64,000 nucleotides of DNA from Thalassobaculum sp. OXR-137 (GTDB lineage Bacteria > Pseudomonadota > Alphaproteobacteria > Thalassobaculales > Thalassobaculaceae). Positions 35,229 to 43,673 of this stretch are shown here, piece after piece (within the stretch, counting starts at the first letter, position 1; the number at the start of each line of letters is the position of its first letter). Location of the stretch: NCBI RefSeq assembly GCF_034377285.1, contig NZ_CP139715.1, positions 3,146,001-3,210,000 of the forward strand, written 5' to 3'. Made by a program: the position numbers and the translations under genes. The notes under the pieces were generated by a model that ran no database searches, had not been told where the DNA came from, and saw nothing but the letters and a program-made list of their open reading frames with translations.

Positions 35229-37267
35229 GACGCCTCTCCTTCAGAAGTCAGGGCTGCAATGAGGGCACCGCTGGGGTGGACGGTGAGATGCCATCCGGGC
35301 GGGATCAGCAGGGTGGAATGGGCTTCCTCGATGATCGCCGGGCCGGCCAGCGCCGCGCCGGGGCCGAGCGTCTCGCGGTCGACGATGGCGGTCTCGCGGA
35401 TCGCCCCGGCGAGCCGTACCGGACGCCTCGCCTTCACGGTGATCTCGCTGCCGCCCTCGAACGGCCGGGCCGCCGGCTTGCTCAGGCGCCCGGTGGCGGC
35501 CATGCGCAGGGTGACGATCTCCGGCGTCACATGGCGTTCGGCATGGGCGTACTGCTTGTCATGGGCGTCGTGGAAGGCGGTCACCGTCGCCGCCAGGTCG
35601 CCGTCGAAGGGCACGCCGATCTCATAGGCCTGGCCCGGATAGCGCAGGTCCAGGGTGACGGGATAGGAGCGCGCGTCGTCGGGAATGCCGTCGCGGGCCA
35701 GCGCCTCCTGGCCGTCGGCCTTCATCTCGGCGATCAGGCCTTCGACCTCGCCCAGGTTCGCAGCCTCCGCCTTCATCAGGCGGGAGCGGGCGATGTCGTG
35801 CACCACGTCGCTGAACAGCATGCCCCAGGCGCTGAGCGTGCCGGGATCGCGCGGGAAGACCACGCGGGTGGCGCCGATCTCCGCCGCCGTGTCGCAGGCA
35901 TGCAGCCCGCCGGCGCCGCCGAAGGAGATCAGGGCGAAATCGGTCGGGTCGAGCCCCTTCTCGAACAGGGACAGCCGGATGGCCGAGGCCATGTGGGTGG
36001 TGGCGATGGCGACGATGCCGTCCGCCGCCGGCCCGTCCTCCAGGCCGAGCGGCTGGGCCACCTTTTCCGACAGCGCCTTGCGGGCGCCGTCCACGTCCAA
36101 GGTCATCGCCCCGCCGAGGAAGAAGTCCGGATCGATCCGCCCCAGCGCCACATTGGCGTCGGTCACCGCCGGCTGCTCGCCGCCGCGGCCGTAGCTGACC
36201 GGGCCCGGGGTGGCACCCGCGCTCTCCGGGCCGACATAGAGCCGGCCGGTCTCGTCCACCCGGGCGATAGAGCCGCCGCCGGCGCCGATGGTGCGGATCT
36301 CGATCATCGGCAGGCGCACCGGCAGCCCGTCGACCTTGCCCTCGGTCACCAGCCGGATGGCGCCGTTGTCGACGATGGACACGTCATAGGAGGTGCCGCC
36401 CATATCGACGGCGATCAGGTTGCCGATGCCGAGCTCGGCCGACAGCACCTCGGCCGCGCGCGCGCCTCCAGCGGGGCCGGACAGCAGCAGCCGGGCCGGC
36501 TGCTCGCCGGCGGTCTCCGGCGTGGTCACGCCGCCGTTCGACTGCACCAGATAGACCGGGGCGGTGATGCCGGTATCGGACAGACGGCCGCGCAGCTTCG
36601 ACAGGTAGGTCTTCACCACCGGCATCAGCAGGGCGTTCAACACCGTGGTGGAGGCCCGCTCGAACTCGCGGATCTCCGGGCTGACCGCGTGGGAGCAGGA
36701 GACATAGGCGTCCGGCAGCTCCTCCTGCACGATGCGGGCGGCTTCCAGCTCGTGTTCCGGATTGGCATAGGCGTGCAGCAGGCAGATGGCGATGGCCTTC
36801 GCACCGGCCTCGGCCGCCTTGCGGGCGGCGGCGCGCACACTCTCGGCATCGAGCTTGCGTTCCACCGAGCCGTCGGCCCGCAGCCGCTCGCCGATCGGAT
36901 AGCGCCGGGATCGGGGGATCAGCAGGGCGCGTTCCTCGGCCTTGTTGGCGTAGACCACGCTGCGGAAATGCCGGCCGATCTCCAGCACGTCGGTGAAGCC
37001 CTCGGTCATCAGCAGCGCGCCGGCCGGCAGCTTGCGCTCCAGCACCGCGTTGGTGGCGATGGTGGTGCCGTGCATGATCGCCCGGATGTCGGACAGGGCG
37101 AATCCCAGCCGCCGGGACGCCTCCACGATGCCGGTGATCAGCCCCTCCGACGGATCGGCCGGGGTGGTCGGCACCTTGTGGGCGTCGGCGGTGCCGCTCT
37201 CCTCGTTCAGGATCTGCAAATCGGTGAAGGTGCCGCCGATATCGACGGCGATGCGGATGGCGGCCAC
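35225..37267 (-). CDS. hydantoinase A/oxoprolinase family protein
   Basis: 680 residues from GTG 37267 (AAGGA 6 bases upstream). The actin-like ATPase domain begins with VDIGGTFTDL (residues 8-17) and continues with MHGTTIATNAVLERK, LVQSNGGVT, LLSGPAGGARAA, AVDMGGTSYDVS and ISFGGAGGLHACDTAAEIG. These match the HyuA/OPLAH A subunit, which phosphorylates the substrate amide carbonyl. It is the first gene of the two-gene operon and is divergent from the M20 amidohydrolase gene. Confidence 0.93.
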   Translation of the reverse strand: MAAIRIAVDIGGTFTDLQILNEESGTADAHKVPTTPADPSEGLITGIVEASRRLGFALSDIRAIMHGTTIATNAVLERKLPAGALLMTEGFTDVLEIGRHFRSVVYANKAEERALLIPRSRRYPIGERLRADGSVERKLDAESVRAAARKAAEAGAKAIAICLLHAYANPEHELEAARIVQEELPDAYVSCSHAVSPEIREFERASTTVLNALLMPVVKTYLSKLRGRLSDTGITAPVYLVQSNGGVTTPETAGEQPARLLLSGPAGGARAAEVLSAELGIGNLIAVDMGGTSYDVSIVDNGAIRLVTEGKVDGLPVRLPMIEIRTIGAGGGSIARVDETGRLYVGPESAGATPGPVSYGRGGEQPAVTDANVALGRIDPDFFLGGAMTLDVDGARKALSEKVAQPLGLEDGPAADGIVAIATTHMASAIRLSLFEKGLDPTDFALISFGGAGGLHACDTAAEIGATRVVFPRDPGTLSAWGMLFSDVVHDIARSRLMKAEAANLGEVEGLIAEMKADGQEALARDGIPDDARSYPVTLDLRYPGQAYEIGVPFDGDLAATVTAFHDAHDKQYAHAERHVTPEIVTLRMAATGRLSKPAARPFEGGSEITVKARRPVRLAGAIRETAIVDRETLGPGAALAGPAIIEEAHSTLLIPPGWHLTVHPSGALIAALTSEGEAS

Positions 37268-37396
37268 GAGGGATCCTTCAGGTGAGGCGAGGCGGGAGCG
37301 GTCATGACAGAGGGCGGGCCGCGCGGCGTCAAGACGCGATCTTGGCAGGGTCTACCGCTGCGCCTAGTCTGCCCGCATTCTAGTCAGGAGCCTTCC

Positions 37397-38581
37397 ATGC
37401 CGATCATCAACCGCATCGCCGACTTCCACGAGGACATGACCGAGTGGCGGCGCGAAATGCACGCCCATCCCGAGACCGCCTTCGAGGAGGTCTGGACCTC
37501 CGATTTCATCGCCAAGCGGCTTGAGGAAATCGGCGTCGACCATATCGAGCGCGGGCTGGCGAAGACCGGCATCGTCGCGACGATCAAGGGGAATGGCGGC
37601 GAGGGCGGCCGGATCGGCATCCGCGCGGATTTCGACGCGCTCGACATCATCGAGGCGACGGGCAAGCCCTGGGCCTCCACCATTCCCGGCAAGATGCATG
37701 GCTGCGGCCATGACGGCCACACCGCGATCCTGCTGGGGGCGGCGCGCTATCTGGCGGAGACCCGCAACTTCTCCGGCGAGGTCGTGCTGATCTTTCAGCC
37801 GGCCGAGGAGAACGTCGCCGGCGGCCGGGTGATGGTCGAGGAGGACGGGCTGTTCGAGAAGTATCCGGTCGACGCGGTCTACGGCATGCACAACCGGCCG
37901 GGCCTGCCCGTGGGCAAGATCTGCATGCGCCCCGGACCGTCCATGGCGGGGGCGGACATGTTCGAGATCTTCATCCACGGCTATGGCGGCCATGCCGCGC
38001 GGCCGCACAAGACCATCGACCCGATCATCGTGCAGGCGCAGATCGTGCTGGCGCTGCAGTCCATCGTCAGCCGCTCCACCGACCCGCTGGACAGCGCGGT
38101 GCTGTCGGTGACCCAGGTCTCCGGCGGGCATACCGGCAACGTGGTGCCGGATCTGGTCTACCTGCAGGGCACCGTGCGGACCTTCCGTCCGGAGGTCCAG
38201 GACATGGTGGAAGCCAAGATGAAGAAGCTCTGCACGGCGATCGCCGAGGGCTTCGACTGCACCGTGGAGGTGAAGTACGACCGCCGCTATCCGGCCCTGG
38301 TCAACGACCCGGTGCATATCGAGAAGGCGGCCGCCATTGCCCGCGAGCTGGTCGGCGAGGAGAACGTCGACACCGACGCCGAGCCGGTGATGGGGGCGGA
38401 GGACTTCGCCTACATGCTGCAGCACCGTCCGGGCTGCTACATCAACCTCGGCAACGGGGTCGGCGAGGATGGCGGGGTGAACGTCCACAACCCGGCCTAC
38501 GACTTCAACGACGCGGCGCTGCCGTACGGGGCGTCCTATTGGGCGCTGCTGGTGGAGAAGCTGCTGCCCAAGGCGGCGTAA
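37397..38581 (+). CDS. M20-family amidohydrolase (hippurate hydrolase-like)
   Basis: 394 residues. Metal-site motifs: MHGCGHDGHTAILLGAA, QPAEENVAGGRVMVEEDG (catalytic Glu), and GAEDFAYML near the end. The HxAxP-like GGHAARPHKTIDP dimerisation loop is typical of the M20D group (IAA-amino acid and hippurate hydrolases, N-acetyl-diaminopimelate deacetylase). CAGGAG precedes the ATG at 37397. Divergent from hyuAB, so it may act in the same catabolic route, cleaving the N-carbamoyl or N-acyl product. Confidence 0.92.
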   Translation: MPIINRIADFHEDMTEWRREMHAHPETAFEEVWTSDFIAKRLEEIGVDHIERGLAKTGIVATIKGNGGEGGRIGIRADFDALDIIEATGKPWASTIPGKMHGCGHDGHTAILLGAARYLAETRNFSGEVVLIFQPAEENVAGGRVMVEEDGLFEKYPVDAVYGMHNRPGLPVGKICMRPGPSMAGADMFEIFIHGYGGHAARPHKTIDPIIVQAQIVLALQSIVSRSTDPLDSAVLSVTQVSGGHTGNVVPDLVYLQGTVRTFRPEVQDMVEAKMKKLCTAIAEGFDCTVEVKYDRRYPALVNDPVHIEKAAAIARELVGEENVDTDAEPVMGAEDFAYMLQHRPGCYINLGNGVGEDGGVNVHNPAYDFNDAALPYGASYWALLVEKLLPKAA

Positions 38582-38587
38582 GCGCTG

Positions 38588-38764
38588 GCCCTTCGACACG
38601 CCCCGGCCTACGAGCAGGGGCTGCTCAGGGCGAGGACCAATTTTCTCCCTATCCGTCATCCCGGACGCTCCCGGACCTGATCCGGGGGCGGGCCGGGACC
38701 CTGTGTTCGGCGGCTGGGTCCCGGCCGACCCCCGGGTCAAGCCCGGTGCTCGCCGGGATGACGG
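38588..38764. repeat. half REP module plus CGTCATCCCGG palindrome
   Basis: Just after the M20 gene, CCCTTCGACACGCCCCGG...GGGGCTGCTCAGGGCGAGGACC (38590-38637) is a half copy of the module found at 32961. It is followed by a separate palindrome bounded by CGTCATCCCGG (38654-38664) and CCGGGATGACGG (38753-38764) with inner hairpins. The rest of the 318-base gap up to 38899 shows nothing else I can name. Confidence 0.7.
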
Positions 38765-38899
38765 GGGAGAGTGGTCGCATCGCTGCGCAATTCGCCCTGT
38801 ACGGGAGGAAGCCGTTCGGGGTTAAGGTTCGTGCCAAGAGACCAACGGCTCCGGACGCGCCCCCGCGCCCACCGGAGCGGCATGAACGGGAGGACGTGC

Positions 38900-39850
38900 A
38901 TGGCGAAGGCATTCGCGAGCCAGGGCGATCTTGGCGAAAAGAAAATCAGCTTCACCGAGGTCGGCAAGGATCTCTGGGCCTTCACCGCCGAGGGCGACCC
39001 GAATTCGGGCGTCATCATCGGCGACGACAGCGTCATGATCGTCGAGGCCCAGGCCACCCCGCGCCTGGCCGAGATGGTCATCGCCAAGGTCCGCGAAGTC
39101 ACCGACAAGCCGATCACCCATGTGGTGCTCACCCACTACCACGCGGTCCGCGTGCTCGGCGCCAGCGCCTTCGGCGACGTGCAGGTCATCATGTCGGACA
39201 AGGCCCGCGCCATGGTGGTCGAGCGCGGCCAGGAGGATTGGGACAGCGAGTTCCAGCGCTTCCCCCGCCTGTTCGAGGGCCATGAGAGCATCCCCGGCCT
39301 GACCTGGCCGACCACCACCTTCTCGGATTCGATGACCGTCTATCTCGGCAACCGCAAGGTCGAGATCAAGCAGATCGGCCGCGCCCATACCGCCGGCGAC
39401 GCGGTAATCTGGGTGCCCGACGAGCAGGTCATGTTCACCGGCGACATCGTCGAGTACCACTCCGCCTGCTACTGCGGCGACGGGCATTTCGAGGATTGGG
39501 GCGGCACGCTCGACGCGGTGAAGGCCTACAACCCGCATTCCATCGCGCCGGGCCGCGGCGACGCCCTGGTCGGGGTCGAGCGGGTCGATGCCGGGCTGGA
39601 GGCGACCCGCGACTTCGTGGAGAGCACCTACCGCCCGGCCCAGAAGGTGGCGGCCCGCGGCGGCTCCCTGAAGGACGCCTGGGACGCCGTGCGCGACGCC
39701 TGCGACGCCAAGTTCAAGGACTACGCGATCTACGAGCACTGTCTGCCGTTCAACGTCGCCCGCGCCTACGACGAGGCCCGCGGCATCGACACCCCCCGCA
39801 TCTGGACCGCCCAGCGCGACCTGGACATGTGGGAGGCGCTGCAGGGGTAG
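38900..39850 (+). CDS. metallo-beta-lactamase-fold protein with variant metal motif
   Basis: 316 residues. The MBL fold is clear (SGVIIGDDSVMIVEAQATP; VLTHYHAVRVLGASAFG; IGRAHTAGDAVIWVP; VMFTGDIVEYHS). The first metal motif reads HYHAVR instead of HxHxDH, so the Asp and third His that bind the second metal are missing; later His and Asp residues are kept. It therefore probably binds one metal or uses a different site. GGGAGGACGTGC precedes the ATG at 38900. Substrate unknown. Confidence 0.85.
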   Translation: MAKAFASQGDLGEKKISFTEVGKDLWAFTAEGDPNSGVIIGDDSVMIVEAQATPRLAEMVIAKVREVTDKPITHVVLTHYHAVRVLGASAFGDVQVIMSDKARAMVVERGQEDWDSEFQRFPRLFEGHESIPGLTWPTTTFSDSMTVYLGNRKVEIKQIGRAHTAGDAVIWVPDEQVMFTGDIVEYHSACYCGDGHFEDWGGTLDAVKAYNPHSIAPGRGDALVGVERVDAGLEATRDFVESTYRPAQKVAARGGSLKDAWDAVRDACDAKFKDYAIYEHCLPFNVARAYDEARGIDTPRIWTAQRDLDMWEALQG

Positions 39851-39873
39851 GGTTTCCACTATCCATCCCCCCA

Positions 39874-39996
39874 CCGACTTCCTGGACGGCTCCCCGGATC
39901 CAATCCGGGGGCCGATCCAGGATCCTGGGACAGGCGTCGGAACACGATCCTGGATGGCGCCCCGGATCGGGTCCGGGGACGCCTCCAGGAAGTCGG
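39874..39996. repeat. palindromic intergenic element, family CCGACTTCCTGGA, copy B
   Basis: 123 bases with perfect 13-base ends (CCGACTTCCTGGA and its complement) and inner GATCCAGGATCCTGG and GATCCTGGAT arms. It lies in the 432-base gap between the MBL-fold gene and the FAD monooxygenase gene, 117 bases from copy C in the same orientation. No gene is present in the gap. Confidence 0.88.
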
Positions 39997-40065
39997 ATAA
40001 AGAGGGGAAGGGGAGAGGAAGCGGCGCCTTCAGGAAGTCGGACAAAGGTGGGAAGGGGAGAGGAA
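39988..40065. repeat. short tandem duplication of the element's right end and purine-rich flank
   Basis: The right end of copy B plus its flank (AGGAAGTCGGATAAAGAGG then GGAAGGGGAGAGGAA) is repeated at about 40032-40065 with a few changes. The purine-rich flank GGGGAAGGGGAGAGGAA also recurs before the monooxygenase gene (about 40256-40281). It looks like a local slippage or recombination product. Confidence 0.65.
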
Positions 40066-40112
40066 GGGGGCCGCCGCACGCGCTGCATGCTGAGTTCCCG
40101 CCCCTTCCCTAA

Positions 40113-40235
40113 CCGACTTCCTGGACGACCTCCGGGCCCCGCCCCGGAGATCGATCCAGGACCCTGGGACGGGCGCCGGACCGCGATCCTGGATGGCGCC
40201 CCGGACCGGGTCCGGGGACGCCTCCAGGAAGTCGG
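40113..40235. repeat. palindromic intergenic element, family CCGACTTCCTGGA, copy C
   Basis: 123 bases, perfect 13-base terminal inverted repeats, inner arms GATCCAGGACCCTGGGAC and GATCCTGGATGGCGCC as in copy B. It ends 48 bases before the FAD monooxygenase start. B and C are more alike than either is to D and E. Confidence 0.88.
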
Positions 40236-40282
40236 ATACGGGTAGGATCACAAGAGGGAAAGGGTGGAGAGGAAGGGGATCG

Positions 40283-41917
40283 ATGCTTCAGGATCGCTAC
40301 ACGCTCGCCTTCCGGGAGTACCCTTACGGTCGCTGCGCCGATCAGGAGGCGTGGGAAACCCGGGCCGAGCCCGTCCGCCATCCGGTGGTGATCGTCGGCG
40401 GCGGGCCGGTGGGGATGACCGCGGCCCTCGACCTCGGACTGAAGGGCGTGCCGGTGCTGGTGCTCGACGACCACGAGGGCATCGGCATGGGCAGCCGGGC
40501 GATCTGCATCGCCAAGCGCAGCCTGGAGATCGCCGACCGCCTCGGCTGCGGCGCCGAGCTGGTCGACCGCGGTGTGGTGTGGAACCTGGGCAAGGTGTTC
40601 CACCGCGACCGCAAGGTCTTCGAGTTCAACCTGCTGCCCGAGGCCGGCCACCGCTATCCGGCCTTCATCAACCTGCAGCAGCCGTATTTCGAAAAGGCCC
40701 TGGTCGACCGCCTCCGCCTCGCTCAGGCGCAGGGCGCGCCGGTGGAGATCCGCGGCCGCAACCGGGTCGAGGGCGTGGCGCCCGGCAAAGACGGCGCGCG
40801 CCTGGAGGTGCTGACCCCCGACGGACCGTACAGCATCGACGCCGACTGGGTGATCGCCTGCGACGGCGCGGCCTCGCCGGTGCGATCCGCGCTCGGTCTC
40901 GGCTTCGAGGGGCGGGTGTTCGAGGACAGTTTCCTCATTGCCGATGTGAAGATGGACGCCCCGTTCCCGACCGAGCGGCGCTTCTGGTTCGACCCGCCGT
41001 TCAAGTCCGGCGCCTCGGCCCTGCTGCACCGGCAGCCGGACAATGTCTGGCGGCTCGACTTCCAGATCGGTTGGCATGTGGACCGCGAGACGGAACTGCG
41101 CGACGAGAATGTGCGCGCCCGGATCGACGAAATGCTCGGCCCGGACATCGCCTACGAGGTCGTCTGGAAATCGATCTACACCTTCCAGTGCCGGCGGATG
41201 ACCCGCTTCCGCCACGGCCGCGTCCTGTTCGCCGGCGACAGCGCCCATCAGGTCTCGCCCTTCGGGGCGCGCGGGGCGAATTCCGGGGTGCAGGACGTGG
41301 ACAACCTCGCCTGGAAGCTCAAGCTGGTGCTGGAGGGGAGGGCGCCCGACAGCCTGCTCGACAGCTACGCGGCCGAGCGGGAGGCGGCGGCCGACGAGAA
41401 CATTCTCAATTCCACCCGCGCCACCGACTTCATCACCCCGAAATCGCAGACGTCCAAGCTGTTCCGCGATGCCGTGCTGGAGCTGAGCGGCCGCTATCCC
41501 TTCGCCCGGCCGCTGGTGAATTCCGGACGGCTCTCGGTGCCCTGTAGCTATGACGGCTCGGCCCTGAACGGCGAGGACGCGCTGCCCGGCGGTCCGGCGC
41601 GCAGCCGTCCGGGCAGCCCTTGTCCGGACGTGCCGCTGGGAGACGGGTTCCTGCTCGACCGGCTCGACGGCCGCTTCCACCTGCTGACCGTGGACGCCGA
41701 GGCGCCGGACACCCTGGAGGAGGGCGGAGTCGCGGTCGCTCGGCTTGCCCTCTCCGCGTCCGACGATCCGAGCGGGGCGCTGGCCGCGCGCTATCTGGGC
41801 GAGGCCGGTGCGGCGGTCTACCTGATCCGGCCGGACCAGCATGTGGCCGCCCGCTGGCCCGCCTATGACGCGCGTGCGGTGCGGCTGGCGCTGCGCCGGG
41901 CAATCGGGAGAGACTGA
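40283..41917 (+). CDS. FAD-dependent aromatic monooxygenase (PheA/TfdB/MhpA-like)
   Basis: 544 residues. FAD-binding GXGXXG motif VVIVGGGPVGMTAALDLG (about 35-52), the DG motif VIACDGAASPVRSALG and the GD motif VLFAGDSAHQVSPFGARGANSGVQD mark group A flavoprotein hydroxylases; the C-terminal thioredoxin-like domain is also present. They hydroxylate phenols using NAD(P)H and O2. GAGGAAGGGG lies before the ATG at 40283. The operon with DUF2783 and fumarylacetoacetase suggests oxidation of an aromatic acid towards a homogentisate- or gentisate-type intermediate. Confidence 0.9.
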   Translation: MLQDRYTLAFREYPYGRCADQEAWETRAEPVRHPVVIVGGGPVGMTAALDLGLKGVPVLVLDDHEGIGMGSRAICIAKRSLEIADRLGCGAELVDRGVVWNLGKVFHRDRKVFEFNLLPEAGHRYPAFINLQQPYFEKALVDRLRLAQAQGAPVEIRGRNRVEGVAPGKDGARLEVLTPDGPYSIDADWVIACDGAASPVRSALGLGFEGRVFEDSFLIADVKMDAPFPTERRFWFDPPFKSGASALLHRQPDNVWRLDFQIGWHVDRETELRDENVRARIDEMLGPDIAYEVVWKSIYTFQCRRMTRFRHGRVLFAGDSAHQVSPFGARGANSGVQDVDNLAWKLKLVLEGRAPDSLLDSYAAEREAAADENILNSTRATDFITPKSQTSKLFRDAVLELSGRYPFARPLVNSGRLSVPCSYDGSALNGEDALPGGPARSRPGSPCPDVPLGDGFLLDRLDGRFHLLTVDAEAPDTLEEGGVAVARLALSASDDPSGALAARYLGEAGAAVYLIRPDQHVAARWPAYDARAVRLALRRAIGRD

Positions 41918-41920
41918 CCC

Positions 41921-42127
41921 ATGGCCGAGTTGATCCTCACCCCGAACATCGATCGGCCGGACGATTTCTACGCCGCCCTCATCGCCGCCCATGACGGGCT
42001 GAGCAAGGAGGAGAGCGATGCGCTGAACGCCCGGCTGATCCTGATCCTGGCCAACCATATCGGCGACGGGGAGGCCCTGTCTCAGGCCCTGGTCGCCGCC
42101 CGACTGCAAGAGGAACCCTCAGAATGA
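41921..42127 (+). CDS. DUF2783 small protein
   Basis: 68 residues, acidic and helical. The segment PDDFYAALIAAHDGLSKEES followed by LNARLILILANHIGD matches DUF2783, a family found almost only next to FAD monooxygenases of this type. It starts 4 bases after the monooxygenase stop and overlaps the fumarylacetoacetase start by 4 bases, so the three are translationally linked. A chaperone or subunit role for the oxygenase is inference. Confidence 0.88.
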   Translation: MAELILTPNIDRPDDFYAALIAAHDGLSKEESDALNARLILILANHIGDGEALSQALVAARLQEEPSE

Positions 42128-43401
42128 CCCGCCTGAACGCCACCCACGATCCCGCCCGCAAGAGCTGGGTGGAAAGCGCCAACGCCCCCGGTGCGGATTT
42201 TCCGATCCAGAACCTGCCCTTCGGCGTGTTCTCGCAAGGCGACGGACCCAAGCGGGTGGGGGTGGCGATCGGCGACCGGATCCTCGACCTGACGGCGCTG
42301 GAAGCGGCGGGAACGCTGGTGCCGGCGCCGGGCGGGACGGTGTTCGGCGACGGGGTGCTGAACCCGTTCATGGCGCTGCCGCAGGAGGTCTGGTCGCAGA
42401 CCCGGGCGCGGATCGCCGAGCTGCTGGACGCCGAGAGCGGCGGGCCGGACGGGCTGGTGCTGGTGGCCTGGGCGGACGCCACGATGCATCTGCCGATCTT
42501 CGTGCGCAGCTTCACCGACTTCTACGCCTCGCGCGAGCATGCCAGCAACGTGGGCAGCATGTTCCGAGGGCCGGACAACGCGCTGATGCCGAACTGGCTG
42601 CACCTGCCGGTCGGGTATAACGGCCGCGCCTCCACGGTAGTGGTCTCGGGCACGGCGATCCGCCGGCCGAACGGCCAGCTCAAGGCGCCGGATGCCGACG
42701 CGCCGAGCTTCGGGCCGTGCCGGCGGCTGGATATCGAGCTGGAGATGGGGGCCATCGTCGGCACGCCGAGTGCCATGGGCCAGCCGGTCACCACTGCGCA
42801 GGCCTATGACATGATTTTCGGCTATGTGCTGCTGAACGACTGGTCGGCGCGTGACATCCAGGTCTGGGAGTACCAGCCGCTCGGCCCGTTCCAGGCCAAG
42901 GCCTTCGCCACCAGTATCAGCCCCTGGGTGGTGACGCGGGAGGCGCTGGAGCCGTTCCGGGTGTCGACACCGGAGCGCATCAAGCCGCTGCTGCCGTACC
43001 TGGAGGAGGGGAGCCCGAACAATTTCGGCATCTCCCTGGAGGTCGACATGGCGCCGTCGGGCGGCGCGGCGAAGACCATCAGCCGGACCAACTACCGGCA
43101 CATGTACTTCTCCTCGGCCCAGCAGCTCGCCCATCACAGCGCGTCGGGCTGTGCCATGTGCACCGGCGATCTGCTCGGCTCCGGCACGGTGTCGGGGAGT
43201 ACGCCGGACAGTCTCGGCTCGCTGCTGGAGATCACCTGGAACGGCCGCGACCCGATCGACCTGGGCGGGGTGTCGCGGACCTTCATCGAGGACGGCGACA
43301 CGCTGACCCTGCGCGGCTGGTGCGAGGGGGCGTACCGGGTCGGCTTCGGGGACTGTGCGGGGACAGTGTTACCGGCGGTGGGGTATCCGGGGAAGGGGTA
43401 G
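42124..43401 (+). CDS. fahA: fumarylacetoacetase
   Basis: 425 residues, full length. N-terminal SH3-like domain with FPIQNLPFGVFSQGD and VGVAIGDRILDL, then the catalytic FAH domain: FTDFYASREHASNVGSMFR, LPVGYNGRASTVVVSG, LDIELEMGAIVG, LLNDWSARDIQVWEYQPLGPF and CTGDLLGSGTVSG. It splits fumarylacetoacetate to fumarate and acetoacetate, last step of the homogentisate pathway. No homogentisate dioxygenase or maleylacetoacetate isomerase gene is in the window. The 3' end of this gene is partly duplicated downstream (43596-43640). Confidence 0.95.
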   Translation: MTRLNATHDPARKSWVESANAPGADFPIQNLPFGVFSQGDGPKRVGVAIGDRILDLTALEAAGTLVPAPGGTVFGDGVLNPFMALPQEVWSQTRARIAELLDAESGGPDGLVLVAWADATMHLPIFVRSFTDFYASREHASNVGSMFRGPDNALMPNWLHLPVGYNGRASTVVVSGTAIRRPNGQLKAPDADAPSFGPCRRLDIELEMGAIVGTPSAMGQPVTTAQAYDMIFGYVLLNDWSARDIQVWEYQPLGPFQAKAFATSISPWVVTREALEPFRVSTPERIKPLLPYLEEGSPNNFGISLEVDMAPSGGAAKTISRTNYRHMYFSSAQQLAHHSASGCAMCTGDLLGSGTVSGSTPDSLGSLLEITWNGRDPIDLGGVSRTFIEDGDTLTLRGWCEGAYRVGFGDCAGTVLPAVGYPGKG

Positions 43402-43424
43402 TCGTGGGCGGCAAATCCCCTAAC

Positions 43425-43558
43425 CCGACTTCCTGGACAAGCTCCGGGCGCCGACCCGGAGATTGATCCAGGACCGAGCCCCGCCGTCGATCACAGGATC
43501 CTGGATCGCCCTCCACCCCCGGCTCGGCGCCGGGGCCGGAGACCGTCCAGGAAGTCGG
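43425..43558. repeat. palindromic intergenic element, family CCGACTTCCTGGA, copy D
   Basis: 134 bases with 13-base terminal inverted repeats and inner GATCCAGGACC and CAGGATCCTGGATC arms, starting 24 bases after fahA. Its centre (GCCCCGCCGTCGATCACAGG) differs from copies B and C but is nearly the same as in copy E. Confidence 0.88.
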
Positions 43559-43595
43559 ATGTTTATGGGGGGTATTGGATCGGTTTCGAGGAGTG

Positions 43596-43640
43596 TGATG
43601 CCGGCGGTGGCGTATCCGGGGAACGGATGGCGGCAACCGA
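43596..43640 (+). repeat. duplicated remnant of the fahA 3' end
   Basis: GTGATGCCGGCGGTGG followed by CGTATCCGGGGAACGG closely repeats the last bases of fahA (about 43367-43399, ending VLPAVGYPGKG; the remnant reads VMPAVAYPGNG). It lies between element copies D and E, showing that about 249 bases covering the gene end and the element were tandemly duplicated and then diverged. Confidence 0.8.
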
Positions 43641-43673
43641 CCGTTTCGTCCAATATCGCTGCCCACACAAATC

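Noticed and set aside
35276-37285. 669-codon plus-strand frame opposite hyuA
   Set aside because: Antisense of a well-supported hydantoinase A gene; composition typical of a GC-rich shadow frame.
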